Shown: positions 36,175 to 44,591 of the stretch, piece after piece | Layout of the letters: the number at the start of each line of letters is the position of its first letter | Numbering within the stretch: the stretch's first letter is position 1 | Origin: Deltaproteobacteria bacterium | GTDB lineage: Bacteria > Myxococcota > Kuafuiibacteriia > Kuafuiibacteriales > Kuafuiibacteriaceae | NCBI GenBank assembly: GCA_011526105.1 | Contig: WYAZ01000031.1 | Coordinates: 62,001 to 126,000, forward strand | Reading direction: 5' to 3' | Length of the DNA stretch: 64,000 nucleotides | Notes under the pieces: model-generated | Seen by the model: the letters and a program-made list of their open reading frames with translations, nothing else | Database searches by the model: none | What the model was told of the DNA's origin: nothing | Position numbers and translations under genes: made by a program

Positions 36175-37457
36175 GTGTTGGCCTCCAGGATCATGGCGGC
36201 GCCTAGTCCGCCGGCGGCGCATTGGGTCACGAGCCCAAAACCACCACCTCGGCGAGCGAGCTCGTTCGCCACGGTGAGGATCTGACGGGCCCCGGTGGCC
36301 GCGAAGGGGTGACCGATCGCGATGGAGCCGCCATACACGTTGAAGTTGCCCCAATCGATCTCGCCGATGGCGCTCGAGCGCCCCAGCTTCTCCTCCGCCC
36401 AGCTCTTGGACTCGAAGGCTTGTGTGTTGGACAGCACCTGCGCCGCGAAGGCCTCGTGCATGTCGATGACGCTCAGATCCGAGAGCTTCAGGTTCGCCGC
36501 GTCCAGCGCCTTTGGGGTGGCGTAGGCGGGGCCCATCAGGAGCTGCTCGCTTGGGTCCAGCGCGGCGAAAGCGACCGATCGGATGAAGGCCTTGATCGGC
36601 AGTCCCAGCGACTTCGCGACGTCTTCGCGCACGAGCAAGAGGGCGGCGGCGCCGTCGGTGAGGGGCGAGGCGTTGCCGGCGGTGATGGTGCCGTACCTCT
36701 TGTCGAAGACCGGGCGGAGGCGCGCGTAGCCTTCGAGCGTGGAGTCCTTCCGAATGAGGTTGTCCTCGGAGACGGGGGCATCGGCCCCAGCCGCATAGAC
36801 AGTCATGCGCTCCTCAGAGAGCAAGCCGTCGCCAAACCCGCGTGCGGCTTTCGTGTGACTGTCATGCGCGAGCTGGTCCTGCGCCTCTCTCGAGATGTGG
36901 TTCTCCTTGGCCATCTTCTCCGCCGCTTCCCCCATGCTGAGGCCGGTGGAGAGCTCGACCAAGGCGGGTGCGTTCGGGAGGAGGTCTTTTGGGGCTACAT
37001 GCGAAAACGCCTTCAGCTTGTCGACCGGGGACTTCGCCAGCGCGGCCTGGATGAGCGCTTCGTTGAGCCCCTTGCTCACCGTGATGGGCACGTCGCTCGT
37101 GGAGTCGACGCCGCCCGCGATGACGACCTTGGCTTGTCCGCTCTGGATGAGCGCGCTCGCGGAGGCCGCCGACTGGGTGCTGGTGGCGCAGGCGCGCACC
37201 ACGCTGAATGCGTCCACGCTCCTCGGCAGACTCGTGCGAAGCACGATCTCCCGCGCGACGTTTGGACCCACGAGCGAAGGGATCACTTGACCGAAGACCA
37301 CCGCGTCGAGCTCGGCCTTGGGGATCTCACTCCGCTCGATGAGCTCACGGACGACCAGGGTTCCGAGCTCGAGGGCCGACAACTCCCTAAAGCCGGTCGC
37401 CTGCTTCTGAAAGGGCGTTCGCAGCCCAGCGACGATGGCGGTGCGCTTTCCGGACAT
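36171..37457 (-). CDS. fadI: Acetyl-CoA acyltransferase (3-ketoacyl-CoA thiolase)
   Basis: A 428-aa thiolase beginning at ATG 37457 after AGGGAGGGGC. The nucleophilic Cys lies in VRACATSTQSAASA, the His in SIAIGHPFAATGAR, and the second Cys in CAAGGLGAAMI. It cleaves 3-ketoacyl-CoA to acetyl-CoA in the last step of the beta-oxidation spiral. It forms the beta subunit with the fadJ product, whose gene overlaps by 4 bp. The order thiolase first, hydratase/dehydrogenase second, is that of fadIJ. Confidence 0.95.
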   Translation of the reverse strand: MSGKRTAIVAGLRTPFQKQATGFRELSALELGTLVVRELIERSEIPKAELDAVVFGQVIPSLVGPNVAREIVLRTSLPRSVDAFSVVRACATSTQSAASASALIQSGQAKVVIAGGVDSTSDVPITVSKGLNEALIQAALAKSPVDKLKAFSHVAPKDLLPNAPALVELSTGLSMGEAAEKMAKENHISREAQDQLAHDSHTKAARGFGDGLLSEERMTVYAAGADAPVSEDNLIRKDSTLEGYARLRPVFDKRYGTITAGNASPLTDGAAALLLVREDVAKSLGLPIKAFIRSVAFAALDPSEQLLMGPAYATPKALDAANLKLSDLSVIDMHEAFAAQVLSNTQAFESKSWAEEKLGRSSAIGEIDWGNFNVYGGSIAIGHPFAATGARQILTVANELARRGGGFGLVTQCAAGGLGAAMILEANT

Positions 37458-37494
37458 GCCCCTCCCTTCGCGCGGAAAGAGGGGAACACACAAC

Positions 37495-38748
37495 CTAATT
37501 CACGAAGAGCCAGGCCACGAGCACCCAGATGGGACCCAGAATCCCAATCGACCAGAGCATGTAGCCGAAGAAGGTGGGGGTCTTGAAACCGGCCTCGTCG
37601 CAGATCGACTTCACCATGAAGTTGGGACCATTGCCGATATAGGTGTTGGCGCCCATGAAGACCGCACCGAGGCTGATGCCGATCAAGATCGGCTCGGCGA
37701 TACCGGCGATGAGCACGGTCCCCTCGGGACTCGGGATCGACTGCGCGATGGTGAAGAAGGTGACGTAGGTGGGCGCGTTGTCGAGCACGCTCGAGAGCAC
37801 TCCGGTCACCCAGAAGAACTGACTTGGCGTCGAGAGCCCGAGGTCGGGTCCATGCACCTGCAAGAGCGCCAGCGCCGGCTGCATGGTGGTGAAGATGGCG
37901 GCGAAGAGGATGGCCACCTCTTCGATGGGATGAAAGGTGAAGCCGTTCTCGCGTTTGAGCTCCTTCTTCGTGGTCAGGAGTGATCCCGCGGTCGCCACTC
38001 CCATGCCGAGCTCGCGCCAGCCCAGCGGAAGGAGCGCCGCGCTCGCGACCACGCTCGCGAGGAAGATCAGGTTGTGCAGGCCCGCGAAGCCGATCGGCTG
38101 CCTCTCTACTTCGGGGATGCCACCTTCCTTCGCAGTGAGGCGCCAGTCGATCAGCGTGAAGACCGAGATGATGAGGCCATTGACGAAGAGCCACTCTTTC
38201 CAGAGCACCAGCGTCCAGGTGAAGGGGACGCCTCGCAAGAAGCCCAAGAAAAGCGGTGGATCGCCCAGCGGCGTCAGCAGTCCGCCGCTGTTCGCGACGC
38301 AGAAGATGAAGAAGATCGGCAGGTGCCGAGTGGAGCTCCGGATGCGGTTCGCCCGCAGGTACGGCCGAATCAGCAGCATCGAGGCACCGGTGGTGCCGAT
38401 CACGCTCGCCAAGAGGGAGCCGAGCGCGAGCAGGCCCGCGTTGGCCATCGGGGTGGGCTTGATCTCTCCCCGCATCACGATGCCACCCGCGATGATGTAG
38501 AGGCTCCCGAGAAGGACGATGAAGGAGAAGTACTCTTCGCCCGCGTGGAGGATCATGTGCCAGTCGAAGTAGGCGAGCCAGGCCAGCATGGGCGCACCCA
38601 CGAGCCCTGCAAACTTGGCCTTGTTCGTGTTCGACTCCCACCAGTGTGGTTTGAACAGCGGCAGAACCGCGATCCCTATGAGGAGGGCGACGAAAGGTAG
38701 GATGGACAGAATGGGCACGCTCGCGTGACCTGCGGCTCCGTCGCCCAT
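37495..38748 (-). CDS. Na+/H+ antiporter of the citrate-transporter-like superfamily
   Basis: A 417-aa inner-membrane protein with about 11 hydrophobic segments. SVIGTTGASMLLIRPYL and CVANSGGLLTPLGDPPLFLG are the re-entrant-loop motifs of IT-superfamily sodium:proton antiporters (NhaD-like group). It would exchange Na+ for H+ to control pH and salt. It lies 37 bp upstream of fadI on the same strand; a metabolic link is not obvious. The start follows a TAGCGT box by 9 nt. Confidence 0.8.
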   Translation of the reverse strand: MGDGAAGHASVPILSILPFVALLIGIAVLPLFKPHWWESNTNKAKFAGLVGAPMLAWLAYFDWHMILHAGEEYFSFIVLLGSLYIIAGGIVMRGEIKPTPMANAGLLALGSLLASVIGTTGASMLLIRPYLRANRIRSSTRHLPIFFIFCVANSGGLLTPLGDPPLFLGFLRGVPFTWTLVLWKEWLFVNGLIISVFTLIDWRLTAKEGGIPEVERQPIGFAGLHNLIFLASVVASAALLPLGWRELGMGVATAGSLLTTKKELKRENGFTFHPIEEVAILFAAIFTTMQPALALLQVHGPDLGLSTPSQFFWVTGVLSSVLDNAPTYVTFFTIAQSIPSPEGTVLIAGIAEPILIGISLGAVFMGANTYIGNGPNFMVKSICDEAGFKTPTFFGYMLWSIGILGPIWVLVAWLFVN

Positions 38749-38757
38749 CGCGGCCGG

Positions 38758-38786
38758 ACGCTAGCCAACCCCGGCCTCGATGTCAC
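38758..38786 (-). promoter_or_regulatory. Leaderless-type promoter of the antiporter gene
   Basis: On the minus strand GTGACA (38786-38781; 5 of 6 to TTGACA), 17 bp, TAGCGT (38763-38758), then 9 nt to ATG 38748. No Shine-Dalgarno is visible. This may drive the antiporter and fadIJ. Confidence 0.55.
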
Positions 38787-38841
38787 GGAATGCCGCGTCG
38801 GGCCTCGATTCGGTGCCCGGTTCCTACGGAGAATCCTGGCC

Positions 38842-39708
38842 TCAGCGTCGGAAGCGCGCTCCGCTTCGGCGTATCTGGCCCTCGCTCGCGAGTTTCTGCA
38901 AGTGGGCGAGGCATGCACGTGCGGCCAGAGGGTGCAGCGCGGCGGGGGTGTCGTCGTAGGCCGCGGGCACGAGGTCCTCGGGCGAGGACTCGACGCCTCG
39001 GGCGACGAGCGCGTCGAGCACCTTCTGCTCTCGCCAGAGACGGTGCACGACGTACGCCTCGAGCTTCTCCGTGCCGGCCTCGATCGGCGGGCCGTGCGCG
39101 GGGAAGACGAGACCGGGGCGCCGAGCGGCGAGCCTTCTCAGTTCGGCGATGTATCGAGCCATGTCGCCGTCGATGGGATCGATGATGATGGAGCCGATGG
39201 CGGCGACCATGTCCCCCGCGAGCAGGGCCTCTTGCTCCCCCCGGCGGTCCACCAGGACGATGTGGCCGGGGGCGTGACCCGGTGTGAAGAGCACGAGCGG
39301 CGTGAACTCCGCTCCGCTCTCGTCGGCGCCGAGGGGCAGGGCATCTCCTTCGGAGAGATTGCGATCCAATGGGATCTCTTCGCGCAGCAGCTCGCCCGTG
39401 ATCTCGTGCCCCCAAACGGGGACGCCGAACCGCGCGCGCGCCCAAGCCGCGGAACCCACGTGGTCCGCGTGATGATGGGTGAGCACGACCGCTTCGAGCT
39501 TGGCGCCGGATGCCACCGCGGTCTCCACCATTTCGGCGAGCAGCGCGCGCTCGCCTTCGTCGTAGGTGGCGGGGTCCACGAGAAGGAGGCGCTCGTGTCC
39601 AACGAGATACGCGTTGGTGTGCTCGGCCGGCGGAAGGGTCGGGGTCAAGAGCGGGAGCTGCTTGATTCCCGGTCGCGCGACGACGAGGCGTTCAGCGAGT
39701 GCCCCCAT
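38842..39708 (-). CDS. Metallo-beta-lactamase fold hydrolase
   Basis: A 288-aa soluble protein. THHHADHVGSA is the HxHxDH metal motif, FTPGHAPGHI carries the next His, and LAGDMVA the bridging Asp. The C-terminal winged-helix-like ~80 residues (RACLAHLQKLASEGQI) match the LACTB2-like group, whose members include endoribonucleases and thioesterase-like hydrolases. The substrate here is unknown. It diverges from uppP across 73 bp. The exact start is uncertain; no ribosome-binding site is clear. Confidence 0.85.
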   Translation of the reverse strand: MGALAERLVVARPGIKQLPLLTPTLPPAEHTNAYLVGHERLLLVDPATYDEGERALLAEMVETAVASGAKLEAVVLTHHHADHVGSAAWARARFGVPVWGHEITGELLREEIPLDRNLSEGDALPLGADESGAEFTPLVLFTPGHAPGHIVLVDRRGEQEALLAGDMVAAIGSIIIDPIDGDMARYIAELRRLAARRPGLVFPAHGPPIEAGTEKLEAYVVHRLWREQKVLDALVARGVESSPEDLVPAAYDDTPAALHPLAARACLAHLQKLASEGQIRRSGARFRR

Positions 39709-39745
39709 GCGCCGAGCTTCGCCGGTTTGCCCCTCGGCGTCACCC

Positions 39746-39774
39746 TTGTTCGTCCGGTGGGCCCGTGTTACCCG
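39746..39774 (+). promoter_or_regulatory. Leaderless-type promoter of uppP
   Basis: TTGTTC (39746-39751), 17 bp, TACCCG (39769-39774), then 7 nt to GTG 39782. No Shine-Dalgarno. It selects GTG 39782 among several in-frame codons. Confidence 0.5.
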
Positions 39775-39781
39775 CGAGCGC

Positions 39782-40612
39782 GTGAGTGACCCTCAGGCGG
39801 CGACGGAGCTCGGCTACGGTCTGGCTGCGTTCTACGGCGTGCTTCAAGGGGTCACCGAGTTCCTACCGGTCTCGAGCTCCGGTCACCTCAAGTTCGCTCA
39901 TCGCCTGGGCGTGGGCGAGCTGCCCGCGGACCTCGAGTTGCCCTTCGACGTCATGCTCCACGCCGCGACCCTCGTGGCCATCGTGGTGGCGTTTTCGCGC
40001 GAGATCCTCGCGGCGGCGGCTCGCAGCCGTCGCTTCTACTTCCGCTTTGCGCTCGCCATCGTCCCCGCTGGTCTCGCCGGCTTGTTTGGCCGCGACCTCG
40101 TCACCGCGGTGGGCGCGAGCTTGTACGGCATCGGCGCGTCCTACGTCCTCTCCGCCGTCTTGCTCGGCGTGGCGCACAAACGCATGCAGAGCCCGGTGAT
40201 GCTGCCCATCGCCGATGCGCTCGAGGGCATCGAGACCCGCCAAGCCGGCCTCATCGGAGGGCTGCAGATCTTTGCGCTTCTTCCCGGCGTATCGCGAAGT
40301 GGATCCACCATCGCGGCGGGCCTCATCGGCGGGCTTCCGCCTGAGCTCGCGGTCGCGTACTCGTTCTTGGTCGGTCTCCCGCTCATCGCCGGGGCGGCTG
40401 CCAAAGATGCTCTGGACGGTGGCTTCTCGCGGCTCGTCGACGCGGTGGGGGTCGGGCCCATCAGCGTCGCTTTTGTCGCCAGCCTCGTCTCCGGTCTTGG
40501 CTCCATCGCGCTCCTCAAGCTCGTGGTGGGACGCCGTCGGCTCGATCTCTTCGCGGGCTATTGCGGGTTGCTCGCGCTCGTGGCGTTTGCGCTCGCTCTC
40601 CTCGGTCGCTGA
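39782..40612 (+). CDS. uppP: Undecaprenyl-diphosphatase
   Basis: A 276-aa inner-membrane enzyme, as expected for UppP/BacA (E. coli 273 aa). QGVTEFLPVSSSGHL and LPGVSRSGSTIAAG are the two active-site motifs with the catalytic Glu, Ser and Arg. It removes phosphate from undecaprenyl diphosphate so that the carrier can be reused for peptidoglycan and polysaccharide synthesis. Overexpression of such enzymes gives bacitracin resistance. The gene converges with the epimerase gene. Confidence 0.95.
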   Translation: MSDPQAATELGYGLAAFYGVLQGVTEFLPVSSSGHLKFAHRLGVGELPADLELPFDVMLHAATLVAIVVAFSREILAAAARSRRFYFRFALAIVPAGLAGLFGRDLVTAVGASLYGIGASYVLSAVLLGVAHKRMQSPVMLPIADALEGIETRQAGLIGGLQIFALLPGVSRSGSTIAAGLIGGLPPELAVAYSFLVGLPLIAGAAAKDALDGGFSRLVDAVGVGPISVAFVASLVSGLGSIALLKLVVGRRRLDLFAGYCGLLALVAFALALLGR

Positions 40613-40634
40613 CCGCGCGATGGCTCGAGCCGAA

Positions 40635-41663
40635 TCAGGGCGCAGCGGGGAGGAGACCGCGGGATCGGTACCACTCGGCGGTGTGTGCAAGCCCAGTTGC
40701 GATCGGGTAGCGCGGTCGAAACCCCAGATCGTCGTGCAGCTTGCGAGCGGAGCAGACCCAGGTGCTCCCGAGGATCTCCGGTACCTTGTCGAAGTTGACG
40801 ATGGGCGGCTCACCCGTCACCCAGGAGCCCACGGTCATCGCGGCGGCGACCCCGTAGGTGAGAAAGCCGGGCAGGGGCAAGACGCGAGCGGACTTCCCGA
40901 GCGCGGTGGCAGTCGCGGCCGCGAGTTCCTCCCAGGCGTAGGTACCCCCGTCATGCGCGAAGTAGACGCCGACTCCGCCGCTGGGCTCACGGATGTATTC
41001 GCCGGACTCGGACACGAGGACGCTGGCCTCCGCCAGGTCCACAGCGTGGACGACGTTGTAGAGCTTGGTGTTGAAGCCGGGTTTGAGCACCACACCGCGC
41101 TGGGCCATCTTGAAGACGTCGTAGAAGTCTGTGTCGCGCGGCCCGTACACCGTGGGCGGACGAACGATGGACAGCGGGAGCTCGTGGGCAAACGCGCGCA
41201 TCGCCGCTTCGCCGGCGAGCTTGGAGCGACCGTACTCCGAGATGGGCCGCGGCTCATCGTCCTCGGCCGTGGGTTGATCGAGAGACGGCGCGGGCCCCGC
41301 CGCCGCCTGTGAGGAGATGAGCACCAAACGAGGTGGCCCCCCCTTGCGGCTCGCGCAGGTCTTGGCGACTACCCCCGCGGCCTCGGCGTTCACACGCATG
41401 AAGTCGCCCCGTTTTCGCTCCCGGACGATACCGGCGACATGGAAGACCGTGTCCACGTCTTTGACCGCCTTTTCGAAGCTCTCCGCCTCGGAGATTTGGC
41501 CGTGGACGACTTCAGCGCCGACGTCTTTCAGGTTCTCGTCCTTCGACCCCTGACGCATGAAGGCTTTTACACGATAGCCGCGGGCGAGCAGGACCTCGCA
41601 GAGGTTGCTGCCTACGAAGCCGTTGGCGCCCGTGACGAGCGCCACCTTGGAGGTGCTGCTCAT
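40635..41663 (-). CDS. NAD-dependent epimerase/dehydratase family protein
   Basis: A 342-aa extended short-chain dehydrogenase. The NAD motif GANGFVGSN (~13-21) and the catalytic YGRSK (Tyr-x-x-x-Lys, ~153) with a preceding Ser in LISSQAA are present. The C-terminal part is variable, so the nucleotide-sugar, sterol-like or other substrate cannot be named. The start overlaps the stop of the GNAT-like gene (ATGA, 41660-41663). Confidence 0.88.
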   Translation of the reverse strand: MSSTSKVALVTGANGFVGSNLCEVLLARGYRVKAFMRQGSKDENLKDVGAEVVHGQISEAESFEKAVKDVDTVFHVAGIVRERKRGDFMRVNAEAAGVVAKTCASRKGGPPRLVLISSQAAAGPAPSLDQPTAEDDEPRPISEYGRSKLAGEAAMRAFAHELPLSIVRPPTVYGPRDTDFYDVFKMAQRGVVLKPGFNTKLYNVVHAVDLAEASVLVSESGEYIREPSGGVGVYFAHDGGTYAWEELAAATATALGKSARVLPLPGFLTYGVAAAMTVGSWVTGEPPIVNFDKVPEILGSTWVCSARKLHDDLGFRPRYPIATGLAHTAEWYRSRGLLPAAP

Positions 41664-42955
41664 GCCCGGGCTTCGTTCCGCAGGTCGAAGCCATACAGGC
41701 GGTAGATGCGGTCGAGGCGGCCGTCCATCTGCTCGATGGCCTTGTTGATGAGCACGTTGTCCTCGAGCGTCCAGCCGATCTCGCCGGAGTGAAAGCCCAG
41801 TTCTTTGGCTCGGACCGCGGTCTCGATGAAGAGTAAGGTCTCGAGGCCGCGCTTTCGGTACTCGGGAAGCACGCCGAGGGTGAAGAGGCGAGCGTGTTTG
41901 ATCTTCTTCCGGTTGCGGAGGAACTCGAGCCAGCCCAAAGGGAAGAGCTTTCCATCTTTGGGCAGCGCCTCGTTGATGTCCGGGAGCGTGCAGCAGAAGG
42001 CGACGGGGGACCCGTTCACCTCGATGAAGAAGATGAGCCGTTCATCGGCCACGTCTTTGAGGTCTTTGACCTGGTGGAAGAACTTCTCGCGGTTCAGCGG
42101 GACGAAACCCCAGTTCTTCTGCCAGGCCCGGTTATACAACTCGAAGAGCCGCTCCGCCTCCGCGTTGAAGTCTTTCATCTTCAAGGTTCTCAGCTTCACG
42201 CCTTGTTTGCTGGCGATGCGCTGAGCGATCTTATGGATGCGTGCGACCTTCTGGTTCTCGATCCCGTCCGAGACGTCGATCCACCAGGCGTACAGATCCT
42301 TGGCTTTGCCGAAGCCGTAGCTCTCGACCAGTTCTTGGTAGTAGCGGGGGTTGTACGTCATCTCGACCGCAGGCGGGCGATCGAAGTTCTGCACCAGCAT
42401 CCCCGCCTGGTGGTTCGTGGTGAAGTTCATCGGCCCAATGACCTCGACCGCACCCTTGTCTCGAAGCCAGCGGGTCGCGCGGTCGAAGAGCGCGTGAGCG
42501 ACCTTTCGATCGTTGATGCACTCGAAGAAGCCGAACCAACCCGCCTTGGTCTGGTGATAGGCGTCGTAATCTCGATCGATGTGGGCGGTGATCCGACCGA
42601 CGACCTTTCCATTCTGCTTTGCGAGGAGGGGGAGGATCTCGAGGCCGCTGAGCCCGACGTTCTGCTGCGGGTCGAGGAACTTCATCCGCTCGAAGTAGAG
42701 CGGCATGACGAACTGGGGATCACCCGCGTAGATGGGCTTGGCCATGTCCAAGAAGAGCTTGCGGTCGGCCTTGCGGTTCAGATCGATGACCACGAGCTCG
42801 ACGCCTGCGAAGTCGTCCACTCGGCTCGGGGGTGCCGGGACCCACTGGGGCAGGAACTCTGGGGGCTTGCCGAAGACGTTGGTCTCGACCTCTCCGGCGG
42901 CCTCGGGGCTCACGACTTGCGCGGTGGCGTCGGACGGCCTGGATTCCATCTGCAT
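41660..42955 (-). CDS. YghO-like GNAT-fold protein
   Basis: A 431-aa soluble protein resembling the E. coli YghO group. The C-terminal part has a GNAT core: FFIEVNGSPVAFCCTLPD, then HARLFTLGVLPEYRKRGLETLLFIE with the acyl-CoA loop RKRGLE. The N-terminal half has an additional domain (ELVVIDLNRKADRKLFLDMAKPIY, and IGPMNFTTNHQAGMLV) typical of this group. Acceptor and acyl donor are unknown. A TAGCGG hexamer lies 11 nt before the start. It is coupled to the epimerase gene. Confidence 0.75.
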   Translation of the reverse strand: MQMESRPSDATAQVVSPEAAGEVETNVFGKPPEFLPQWVPAPPSRVDDFAGVELVVIDLNRKADRKLFLDMAKPIYAGDPQFVMPLYFERMKFLDPQQNVGLSGLEILPLLAKQNGKVVGRITAHIDRDYDAYHQTKAGWFGFFECINDRKVAHALFDRATRWLRDKGAVEVIGPMNFTTNHQAGMLVQNFDRPPAVEMTYNPRYYQELVESYGFGKAKDLYAWWIDVSDGIENQKVARIHKIAQRIASKQGVKLRTLKMKDFNAEAERLFELYNRAWQKNWGFVPLNREKFFHQVKDLKDVADERLIFFIEVNGSPVAFCCTLPDINEALPKDGKLFPLGWLEFLRNRKKIKHARLFTLGVLPEYRKRGLETLLFIETAVRAKELGFHSGEIGWTLEDNVLINKAIEQMDGRLDRIYRLYGFDLRNEARA

Positions 42956-43048
42956 ACTGATTCAGGCCGCTAACATCGTTGGCTCGGAGGGCGCAAGCGA
43001 CTGCTCGGCCGGGCCACGCACTACCGACCCGGGGGCCGGATCTCCGCG

Positions 43049-44383
43049 CTAACCCGCGATGGCGGAGAGGATGCCGGGGAGGAGCTTGAAGCCCGCAGCC
43101 CTGGAGGTGCCCGCGAGCATCTGGAGCGCATCCAGGCTCACGTGTCCGGTGAAGATCATCACCCCGAGCACGAGCGCCGAGACGACGCCGAGGATCACGT
43201 AGATCAGACGCTGCTTCGGATTGCCCTTCTTGGGGTCGACGAAAGCATAGAGCCCGGCGATGCTCCCGATGACGAACGAGAAGGCGCCTAGGAACCAGAT
43301 CGGCTCGACGATCTCCGGGTTCACGTAGACGACCATCGCACCGAGAATCACCAGAACCAGAGAGGGCAGAGCGAGCACTCCGACCCAGCGAGCGAGCGCG
43401 TGTTTGTGTTTCCTCAGATCGAAGGTCGAGAGCGCACGCAGGGCCTCGAAGATCAACAGAGAGAGGACCGGCACCAGAGCCAAGGGCAACAGCCAGCGGT
43501 CTTCGAACGCGAGTTCCTTGAACGATCGCAGCGTGTCTCGCCACGTGCTGAGCACCAAGATGGTCGGGAGCAGCGCGAGGAGCGCGCCGCTCAAGTACAA
43601 CAAGCCGGCGGACACATGGCGCTTGCGAACGAGCAACCCCAGACCCGGTACCAAACCCATCACCACTTCCAAGGCCTGAGATGGTTGCCAGCGAGCGGGC
43701 GGCGGCGGTCCCTTGGGTTGGTAGATGGGTTGAGCTCGCCCTCGACGATCGACGGACGGCTGATCCGTGAGGATGCCACCCACGCTCGCCGCGCGCGGAC
43801 GCGCGGTGGGGGGAATGGACATGGTCATGCTCAGGGTGTCGGCGGAGACCCCTCGGATCTCGCTGGCCTTCCGTTTAACGCCGGAGGCGCTCTCCGAGCG
43901 GGGCAGGGGCGTGGCGAGGAGCGCGGGATTGGTGCCCGCGCTCGATGACGCGGGAAGGCGAGAGGCTTCGAGCGGATTCGCGGGACTGAGCTTCGCGGAA
44001 GGAGCGGAGGGCGGGTCGAAGTGGTTGACGTTCGATGGCGCGCTCCTTTGCGCAGCGGCGGGCGCGATCGACTGGCTGCGCGCCCGCTCTGCTGCCAGGC
44101 GGACCTCGATCGGGAGCTCGCTCGGGAGGGGCGTTCGGTTGTCGTCGCCGGCGCGAATCTCTTCGAAGTCTGAGGCATCGAGCTCGTCGGCCCCCTCCGA
44201 CGGAGGCAGGTCGTCCGACAGCGCGTGCTCATCGAACATCTCGGGATCGATCTCGCTGATGGCCGTTGCGTCGCTGGACCAGCCTCCATCCTCCTCGTCA
44301 TCGAGGATGGACTGCGTGCCTGCGGTGCCAAAGGCGGCGCTGCCCCCGGAGCGGGGGCCTGGGTTTGAGGTGCGACTGCTCAC
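43049..44383 (-). CDS. Membrane protein with long disordered N-terminus
   Basis: A 444-aa protein from GTG 44383. Residues 1-~235 are low complexity, rich in Ser, Ala, Pro, Asp and Glu, including the acidic DDEEDGG. The last ~210 residues hold five hydrophobic segments (for example LYLSGALLALLPTILVLS and SALVLGVMIFTG). No family is recognised. The cytosolic tail could be a partner-binding or phosphorylation region. It follows PBP1A on the same strand after 208 bp. Confidence 0.65.
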   Translation of the reverse strand: MSSRTSNPGPRSGGSAAFGTAGTQSILDDEEDGGWSSDATAISEIDPEMFDEHALSDDLPPSEGADELDASDFEEIRAGDDNRTPLPSELPIEVRLAAERARSQSIAPAAAQRSAPSNVNHFDPPSAPSAKLSPANPLEASRLPASSSAGTNPALLATPLPRSESASGVKRKASEIRGVSADTLSMTMSIPPTARPRAASVGGILTDQPSVDRRGRAQPIYQPKGPPPPARWQPSQALEVVMGLVPGLGLLVRKRHVSAGLLYLSGALLALLPTILVLSTWRDTLRSFKELAFEDRWLLPLALVPVLSLLIFEALRALSTFDLRKHKHALARWVGVLALPSLVLVILGAMVVYVNPEIVEPIWFLGAFSFVIGSIAGLYAFVDPKKGNPKQRLIYVILGVVSALVLGVMIFTGHVSLDALQMLAGTSRAAGFKLLPGILSAIAG

Positions 44384-44521
44384 ATCAGGGCTCGGATCGA
44401 AACTTCACGTCCTCGCGGGGTGGTTCTGTGGGGGAATCGGCTTCTCGGGGCCACGCTCGAAAGCAGCGAGGTCCTCCCTTCGATTGCAGACACCCAGCGA
44501 ACTCCCTCAGCCAATGATCGT

Positions 44522-44550
44522 ATTATGCGTTGGGGGTTGGGGTCTAGGAA
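44522..44550 (-). promoter_or_regulatory. Candidate sigma70-type promoter of the membrane protein gene
   Basis: On the minus strand TTCCTA (44550-44545), 17 bp, CATAAT (44527-44522). It lies ~140 bp before GTG 44383, so this gene would have a long leader, unlike the leaderless genes. The rest of the 208-bp spacer shows nothing clear. Confidence 0.4.
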
Positions 44551-44591
44551 GCGGCGAAGTGCCCGGAGTCCCCCAAGGCTTCAGGGGTTTA